Below, piece after piece: positions 14,626 to 19,349 of a stretch of DNA of 19,349 bases (within the stretch, counting starts at the first letter, position 1; the number at the start of each line of letters is the position of its first letter). Below the pieces are notes generated by a model, which searched no databases, was not told the DNA's origin, and was given only the letters and a program-made list of their open reading frames with translations. The translations under genes and the position numbers were made by a program. Source of the stretch: Gemmatimonadota bacterium (lineage in GTDB: Bacteria > Latescibacterota > UBA2968); the NCBI GenBank assembly GCA_002714465.1, contig PAXL01000073.1:1-19349 (forward strand), given 5' to 3'.

Positions 14626-15828
14626 TTGAGGATTGAAACCCCGATTCTCGATTTGCCCATGCCTCAGCGCCTCTTCATACCCGGTCCCACCCCGATACCT
14701 GCATCAGTACAGGAAGCCATGGCGGGGCCGATCGTCTACCATCGTGGCCCCGACTTCCCGGACCTTCTGACCGGGGTCGTCGAGGACTCCAAGTCGCTGT
14801 TTCCGACGAAGGATGAGCTGTTCCTGCTGTCGTCGTCCGGAACGGGAGCAATGGAGGCCGCTGTCGTCAACACGCTGTCTCCAGGCGATCGCGTCGCTGT
14901 TGCACAAGCTGGCAACTTCGGCGCGCGATGGAAGGATATCTGCGGTGCCTACGGGGTTGAGTTCCTCCCCATCGATAGTGAGTGGGGTAGTTCGGTCGAT
15001 CCCCAGCGTGTAGCTGATACGCTCTCGGGAAACCCTGACATCAAAGCCGTCCTTACTACGCAAAGCGAAACATCGACGGGAGCGTTGCACGACATTGAGG
15101 CGATCGGGGAGGCGGCAGCGTCACACGATGCGCTCCTCATTGTCGACGGCATATCGAGCGTATGTGCACACCGACTAGACACGAACGCGTTCGGCGTTGA
15201 TGTGGCGATCACGGGCTCCCAGAAGGGACTGGGACTGCCCCCGGGGCTCTCTATCCTAACGTTCAGCGACCGCGCACACAAAGCTTCGAAGGAATCGACC
15301 TGCCACAAGCTGTATCTCGACCTACGCCGATACCGGGCTTCACTCGAGGATGGACGGGGGCCGTTCACGCTGCCCGTCACGCTGATCACGGGCCTGCGTG
15401 CGGCCCTAGATCTGGTTTCAGCCGAGGGCATCGAGCAGGTCTGGGCACGTCACGCACGTCAAGCGGGGGCGGTCCGTGAAGCCATCTGGGCGATCGGGCT
15501 GACCTGCTTTGCGGAGAAACCCTCGAACGTACTGACATCGGTCGAACTGCCGGAATCGATCGACGGTGTGGATCTGATGACTCGGTTAAAGCAGAGCTAC
15601 GGGGCGGCGATCGGCGGCGGACTGGCACACCTCCGAGGCCGAGTGGTTCGCATCTCGAACCTCGGATTCGTCGAGGACGACGACATACGCTTCATCGTCA
15701 AAGCTCTCGAGGAGACGTTAGCCTGGATGGGTCTCAGATTCGACCACGGTGCCGCCATCGACGCGGCAGAGCAGGCATTGACTTCTGACATCGTAGCAGC
15801 AGAAGGACAGACAGAGCCAGAAAAATGA
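14626..15828 (+). CDS. Class V aminotransferase, probably serine-pathway (phosphoserine or serine-glyoxylate type)
   Basis: A 400-residue fold type I PLP aminotransferase. Landmarks are FIPGPTPIPASVQEAM at 17-32, HRGPDF at 39-44, the phosphate-binding SSSGTGAMEAA at 69-79, the PLP-ring Asp D174 in IVDGISS, and the Schiff-base lysine K200 in GSQKGLGLPPG. The sequence fits the alanine-glyoxylate / serine-pyruvate / soluble hydrogenase small-subunit group. The start is TTG with AGGGGG upstream. It overlaps serA by 4 nt (ATGA), and genes of this group next to serA are known in several lineages to supply the phosphoserine transamination in place of SerC. That function is favoured here, with serine-glyoxylate or alanine-glyoxylate activity as alternatives. 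Confidence 0.87.
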   Translation: MRIETPILDLPMPQRLFIPGPTPIPASVQEAMAGPIVYHRGPDFPDLLTGVVEDSKSLFPTKDELFLLSSSGTGAMEAAVVNTLSPGDRVAVAQAGNFGARWKDICGAYGVEFLPIDSEWGSSVDPQRVADTLSGNPDIKAVLTTQSETSTGALHDIEAIGEAAASHDALLIVDGISSVCAHRLDTNAFGVDVAITGSQKGLGLPPGLSILTFSDRAHKASKESTCHKLYLDLRRYRASLEDGRGPFTLPVTLITGLRAALDLVSAEGIEQVWARHARQAGAVREAIWAIGLTCFAEKPSNVLTSVELPESIDGVDLMTRLKQSYGAAIGGGLAHLRGRVVRISNLGFVEDDDIRFIVKALEETLAWMGLRFDHGAAIDAAEQALTSDIVAAEGQTEPEK

Positions 15829-17408
15829 ACAAGATACTGATCGCAGATTCGCTCTCGGACGGCTGGCAGGACGTAATCGACGGCGTCGACGTTGAGGTCG
15901 ACACAATCACAAGCCTGCCTGAGGCTGAGCTCGTTGAGATAATACCGAACTACGCCGGACTGATTGTCAGGAGCGCCTCTAAGGTGACGGCGCCGATCAT
16001 CGGAGCGGGTTCGAATCTTCGAATCATCGGCCGAGCAGGGGCAGGCGTCGACAACATCGACGTCGACGCTGCCACGCAGCGCGGGATCATCGTAGTGAAC
16101 GCGCCTGGTGGAAACACGATCTCCACAGCCGACCATACGATGGCGATGTTGCTGTCGCTTTCCCGGAAGATCCCGCAGGCTGCGCAATCAATGAAGGAAG
16201 GACGGTGGGACCGAAAGATTTACACCGGCGTCGAGCTCGATGGCAAGGTCCTCGGCGTGATGGGCGTGGGAAGAGTCGGCCTACAGGTCTGTGCCCGAGC
16301 GAGAGCCTTCGGCATGGAGGTCGTGGCCAACGACCCGTTCTTCTCGGAAGAGATGGCTGAGAAGAACAACATCGTCCTCGCGACCAAAGATGAGATCTAC
16401 GCGAAGGCTGACTACATCTCCCTGCACGCGCCACTGCTCAAAGAGACGCATCACATGGTGAACGACGACAGCCTCAGTAAGTGCAAGGAGGGTGTCCGGA
16501 TTGTCAACTGCGCTCGTGGCGAGCTGATTGATGACGACGCTCTGCTTCGAGGGATTGAGTCAGGGAAGGTCGCGGGTGCGGCGATCGATGTCTACCATAC
16601 CGAACCGCCGCCGGATAATCATCCCCTGATCCAGCGCGACGAGGTCATCTGTACGCCGCATCTGGCCGCATCGACAGCAGAGGCACAGGAGAAGGTCGCA
16701 AGACAGATCATGCAGAGCGTCGTAGACGGGATCCTCGAGAAGCCGGTGCAGGGGGCGCTCAATCTGCCCTCCGTCGACCCCACGATCTTCGAAGCCATAC
16801 AGCCCTACCTCCTACTAGGCGAGCGAATCGGTTCATTCGTCTCGCAGCTCAGCGACGGCAGCCTGAAAAAGATGACCATCGAGTATCAGGGTGAGATCTT
16901 GGAGTACGCAACCTCTCCGATGACGGCCTCCGTCCTCAAGGGCGCGGTGTCCGGTCTGACCGACGAACCCGTCAGCTTCGTCAACGCACCGATATTCGCA
17001 AAAGACCGTGGCGTTCAGATCGAAGAAAAGCGTACCAATACGAACAAAGACTACGTCAACCTGATCACCGTGAACTGCGAGACGACCAAAGAGAACACCA
17101 CTGTCGCCGGGACAGTGTTTGGGCGGAACGACGCTCGTCTCCTGCAGATAGACCAGTTCGAAGTCAAAGCACGCCTCGAAGGCGACGTCCTGATCTGCTG
17201 CAACAAGGACGCTCCCGGCGTTGTCGGCACGATGGGTACGCTCCTCGCCGACAACGACATCAACATCGCGGACATGGCTTTGGGACGAGAAAGCCGCGGG
17301 GGCCGCGCCATAATGGTCTTTATTGTGGACGCCCCCGTATCGGACGAGGTATTGAGAAGGATAGCCTCAGACCCCCTCGTCTACTGGGCCAAGCAGGCAA
17401 AGCTGTAA
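15825..17408 (+). CDS. serA: D-3-phosphoglycerate dehydrogenase
   Basis: SerA oxidises 3-phosphoglycerate to 3-phosphohydroxypyruvate with NAD+, opening the phosphorylated serine pathway. The 527-residue length is that of the long class. The N-terminal substrate region has NAPGGNTIS at 92-100. The Rossmann motif GVMGVGRVG lies at 144-152, and the catalytic residues R231 (NCARGELI), E260 (HTEPPP) and H279 (CTPHLAAST) are present. An allosteric substrate-binding region follows at about 325-450. A C-terminal ACT domain contains NKDAPGVVGTMGTLLADNDI, which in relatives binds serine for feedback inhibition. ATG 15825 overlaps the aminotransferase stop as ATGA, so coupled translation is likely. It is the last gene of the unit begun by the EngB-type GTPase, and the next gene is 313 nt away. 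Confidence 0.97.
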   Translation: MNKILIADSLSDGWQDVIDGVDVEVDTITSLPEAELVEIIPNYAGLIVRSASKVTAPIIGAGSNLRIIGRAGAGVDNIDVDAATQRGIIVVNAPGGNTISTADHTMAMLLSLSRKIPQAAQSMKEGRWDRKIYTGVELDGKVLGVMGVGRVGLQVCARARAFGMEVVANDPFFSEEMAEKNNIVLATKDEIYAKADYISLHAPLLKETHHMVNDDSLSKCKEGVRIVNCARGELIDDDALLRGIESGKVAGAAIDVYHTEPPPDNHPLIQRDEVICTPHLAASTAEAQEKVARQIMQSVVDGILEKPVQGALNLPSVDPTIFEAIQPYLLLGERIGSFVSQLSDGSLKKMTIEYQGEILEYATSPMTASVLKGAVSGLTDEPVSFVNAPIFAKDRGVQIEEKRTNTNKDYVNLITVNCETTKENTTVAGTVFGRNDARLLQIDQFEVKARLEGDVLICCNKDAPGVVGTMGTLLADNDINIADMALGRESRGGRAIMVFIVDAPVSDEVLRRIASDPLVYWAKQAKL

Positions 17409-17721
17409 AGCAACAGTTTCAACGTCATCGGGTAGAACCCGACGACGGGTAGTGAGTCAGTCAATGCAGGGATTTGGTCCTTGCGCCAGCAACCAACTGG
17501 CAAAAAGACCTCGAGCTGTGTTTGTTGTGCGTTTAGCATCGGCATGTCGTCACCGGGCTGATCCCGGTGACGACTAAAGCGGTCCAGTCAAACTGTGTCG
17601 GGCAAAGTCCGACGATAACCAACCACATCGGTTCTTGGTGCCCGGATGATCGAGCCGACCCATCGGCAAGCCCCTCTGTGTCCTCCATATGCTGTGTGGT
17701 TCCAAAGGTTTTGGGTTTAAT
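17409..17721 (+). promoter_or_regulatory. Candidate structured RNA leader of purA
   Basis: This non-coding gap can form a string of stem-loops. H1: CGTC and TCGGGT (17423-17433) with ACCCGA and GACG (17437-17447), one mismatch, AGA loop. H2: GCAGGGA 17466-17472 with TCCTTGC 17478-17484. H3, directly abutting: GCCAG 17485-17489 with CTGGC 17497-17501. H4: a perfect 12-bp stem, 17546-17557 with 17563-17574. H5: CAGT 17585-17588 with ACTG 17592-17595. H6: GTCGGGC 17597-17603 with GTCCGAC 17607-17613, one G-U. H7: ACCAA 17618-17622 with TTGGT 17635-17639. H8: GCCGA 17654-17658 with TCGGC 17663-17667. None is followed by a T-run, so they are not intrinsic terminators. CATCGG recurs four times (17426, 17537, 17626, 17661). 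I do not recognise a known riboswitch. A cis-regulatory leader or an independent small RNA are both possible. Confidence 0.45.
17546..17574. repeat. Perfect 12-bp inverted repeat in the serA-purA gap
   Basis: GTCGTCACCGGG at 17546-17557 is the exact reverse complement of CCCGGTGACGAC at 17563-17574, with loop CTGAT. A perfect 12-bp arm pair with a 5-nt loop is unlikely by chance at this spacing. The short loop favours an RNA hairpin over a dimeric-protein operator, although an operator is not excluded. Confidence 0.8.
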
Positions 17722-18999
17722 ATGTCAGTCAGAATTGTACTCGGCGCCCAGTGGGGCGATGAAGGTAAAGCCAAAATCGTCGACTTCCTGACGAGCGACG
17801 CGGACGTTGTCGTTCGATATCAGGGAGGCGCGAACGCCGGTCACACGATCAAGGTTGGTGAACTGGAGTTCGTCTTCCACCTTATCCCCGCTGGCATCGT
17901 CCATCCGGACAAGACGTGTGTCGTCGGCAACGGCGTTGTTCTCGAGCCGGAAGCCCTGTTCGCAGAGCTCGATGAACTCGAGGAGAAGGGCATCGCTACA
18001 GAGGGCCGCCTCTTCATCAGCGAACGGGCCCACCTCGTCCTCCCTTACCACAAAGCGATTGAGCGTGCGAGCGAAAAGAAGATCGGTGAAGGGGCGATCG
18101 GAACGACCCTTCGCGGGATCGGACCGACCTACTACGACAAGATCAACCGGTCGTCAGGTGTCCGTGTCCTTGATGTCCTCGATGCCGATGTGTTCGCGAC
18201 GAAGATCCGCGCGAACCTACGCGAAAAGAACGAAATCCTGACAAAGGTCTACGAAGTAGAACCTCTAGAAGAAGCGCCAATCGTCGAATCGTATGTCGCC
18301 CATGGCGAGCGTCTCCGACCCTACATAGTCGACACGTCGGTCTATCTGAACGACCAGATCAAACAGGGCAAAGGTATCCTGTTTGAGGGGTCACAGGGCA
18401 CCCTCCTAGATGTCGATCACGGCTCCTACCCCTATGTCACCTCATCGAACACGACGGCGGGTGGCGCCTGCACGGGTGCTGGTATCGGCCCGACACAAAT
18501 CAACGAGGTTGTTGGCGTCGTGAAGGCTTACACGACCCGCGTCGGCAACGGGCCCTTCCCCACCGAGCTGCACGGCAAAATGGGCGACAGGATTCGCGAC
18601 ATTGGGCACGAGTATGGAGCGACCACCGGTCGTCCGCGACGCTGTGGCTGGCTGGATGCCGTCATCCTGCGTATGGCCAAGCGGATCAACGGCCTCACCT
18701 CAATCGCCGTCACGCGACTCGATATTCTCGATCAAATCGAGGAACTCAAGATCTGCACGCACTACACGCGAAACGGGGAACGTGTCGAACACTTTCCGGC
18801 CGACCTCAACGTCCTCGCCGAATGCGAGCCGGTCTACGAGACAGTCCCTGGGTGGCAATCAGACACAACGAAATGCCGGACATATGATTCGCTTCCCGAC
18901 AACGCGAAGGCCTACCTAGCGCGGATTCAGAAGCTGTCAGGTGTGAAGATCTCGATCGTTTCAGTCGGTCCGGATCGAGAAGAAACAATCTTTGTATAG
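17722..18999 (+). CDS. purA: Adenylosuccinate synthetase
   Basis: PurA condenses IMP with aspartate using GTP, the first step from IMP to AMP. With ATG 17722 the protein has 425 residues, normal for the family. The frame continues to 17689, but the added MLCGSKGFGFN is not family-like. Motifs are the P-loop-like GAQWGDEGKAKIVDFL at 8-23 with catalytic D13, H41 in GGANAGHT, the second signature GIGPTYYDKINR at 132-143, and TTGRPRRCGWLD at 301-312. The first signature normally reads QWGDEGKG; here the last Gly is Ala (A17), a conservative but noticeable change. The Shine-Dalgarno is weak (GGTTTTGGG), which could leave room for control by the structured leader immediately upstream. Confidence 0.96.
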   Translation: MSVRIVLGAQWGDEGKAKIVDFLTSDADVVVRYQGGANAGHTIKVGELEFVFHLIPAGIVHPDKTCVVGNGVVLEPEALFAELDELEEKGIATEGRLFISERAHLVLPYHKAIERASEKKIGEGAIGTTLRGIGPTYYDKINRSSGVRVLDVLDADVFATKIRANLREKNEILTKVYEVEPLEEAPIVESYVAHGERLRPYIVDTSVYLNDQIKQGKGILFEGSQGTLLDVDHGSYPYVTSSNTTAGGACTGAGIGPTQINEVVGVVKAYTTRVGNGPFPTELHGKMGDRIRDIGHEYGATTGRPRRCGWLDAVILRMAKRINGLTSIAVTRLDILDQIEELKICTHYTRNGERVEHFPADLNVLAECEPVYETVPGWQSDTTKCRTYDSLPDNAKAYLARIQKLSGVKISIVSVGPDREETIFV

Positions 19000-19017
19000 G
19001 CGCTCTCACGGCCGAGG

Positions 19018-19046
19018 TTGCTTCCTTGCTCCTGGCTTGTTATACC
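19018..19046 (+). promoter_or_regulatory. Possible promoter for the terminal exported-protein gene
   Basis: TTGCTT at 19018-19023, a 17-nt spacer and TATACC at 19041-19046 resemble a weak sigma-70 promoter in the gap after purA. It would give a leader of about 95 nt before the GTG start near 19149. Each box departs from the consensus at two or more positions. Confidence 0.3.
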
Positions 19047-19148
19047 TATTAGGTCACATTACAAAAAAGGGTGTGTGCTACACATCAGGATCGCTAAATA
19101 GACTTTGGGGAAAGGCCAAGAAGCTCGACCATTTGCAGGAGCATAGTG

Positions 19149-19349
19149 GTGCTTACACGAGTGCAAAAGAGTACCCCATCGAAATCTAGAAGTAGCCATA
19201 CGTCGCCCTACAGAAAGACCAACGTATTACTTGCCGCCCTTACTTTGGCAATCTCCGCAACTCAGATCCCCGCACAACCAACCGCCTACCACTGCCAATA
19301 CGAATCTCGCCTTGCTGCGACCAAGCAATCGGTCGACCTAGTTTTCAGC
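19149..19349 (+). CDS. N-terminal part of an exported protein of unknown function (cut by the window end)
   Basis: The frame from GTG 19149 runs open to the last base (67 codons). It begins with a polar, basic region (KSTPSKSRSSHTSPYRK, about residues 7-23), followed by the hydrophobic stretch NVLLAALTLAISA at 25-37. Then come small and polar residues (TQIPAQPTAYHCQYESRLA). This is the layout of an N-terminal signal peptide with a long n-region; a signal anchor is the alternative. AGGAG at 19137-19141 lies 7 nt before GTG 19149, or 4 nt before GTG 19146; a further GTG at 19161 is also possible. No ATG occurs in the frame, so ATG-only gene finding would miss it. The mature part is too short to assign a family. 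Confidence 0.6.
   Translation, partial: MLTRVQKSTPSKSRSSHTSPYRKTNVLLAALTLAISATQIPAQPTAYHCQYESRLAATKQSVDLVFS

Noticed and set aside
17537..17613. HDV-like or hammerhead ribozyme in the purA leader (GGCATGTC, CTGAT)
   Set aside because: The nested double-pseudoknot order of HDV-like ribozymes does not fit because the ATG is followed by a closed 12-bp hairpin, and the hammerhead CTGATGA...GAAA core is incomplete.
17600..17615. RNase P RNA-like GGGCAAAGTCC
   Set aside because: The universal GAGGAAAGTCC sequence and the 3' ACAGAA element are absent and the region is too short.
18992..19189. 65-residue plus-strand ORF overlapping the end of purA
   Set aside because: It starts inside purA, has no ribosome binding site and overlaps the better supported GTG-started exported protein.

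Overview
The window is a bacterial chromosomal segment of moderately high GC. It holds single-copy housekeeping genes (tig-clpP-clpX, a YihA/EngB GTPase, serA, purA) beside a minus-strand carbohydrate or acid-sugar catabolic cluster. An OPT-like DUF6785/DUF6784 membrane protein, an enolase-superfamily dehydratase, a xylose-isomerase-like TIM barrel and a redoxin/2OG-Fe(II) oxygenase fusion together resemble uncultured marine FCB-group genomes such as Latescibacterota or Gemmatimonadota. That placement is an impression from gene content and has not been tested by phylogeny. No rRNA, tRNA, CRISPR array, insertion sequence or integrase was seen. Layout: 1-211 is the tail of a truncated MFS transporter reading frame. 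208-1179 (minus) is the redoxin-2OG oxygenase. 1370-3355 (plus) is the large membrane protein. 3650-8921 (minus) is a four-gene directional cluster read from right to left: enolase-superfamily dehydratase, pectate-lyase-like beta-helix protein, TIM-barrel isomerase/epimerase, and a PurF-type amidophosphoribosyltransferase whose start lies 5 nt after the isomerase stop. 8922-9486 is a divergent intergenic region with a likely promoter and, downstream of it, a terminator-like hairpin in front of tig. 9487-12746 is tig-clpP-clpX, closed by a good intrinsic terminator at 12775-12806. 12945-17408 is a tightly packed set (11-nt overlap, 3-nt gap, 4-nt overlap): YihA/EngB GTPase, D-serine dehydratase/D-threonine aldolase-like PLP enzyme, class V aminotransferase, and SerA. 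This looks like a translationally coupled unit centred on serine. 17409-17721 is a non-coding gap that can form about eight stem-loops, including a perfect 12-bp one, and leads into purA (17722-18999). The window ends inside a gene for an apparently exported protein (from about 19149). How the genes fit together: SerA plus the class V aminotransferase can supply the first two steps of serine synthesis, and the D-serine dehydratase-like enzyme would act on D-serine or D-threonine. PurF and PurA are both purine-synthesis enzymes but sit in different transcription units. The minus-strand cluster probably handles an acid sugar or plant/algal polymer product. The best candidates for something undescribed are the structured purA leader, the possible attenuator before tig, the structured engB leader, the PurF at the end of a catabolic cluster, and the His-rich loop in trigger factor.
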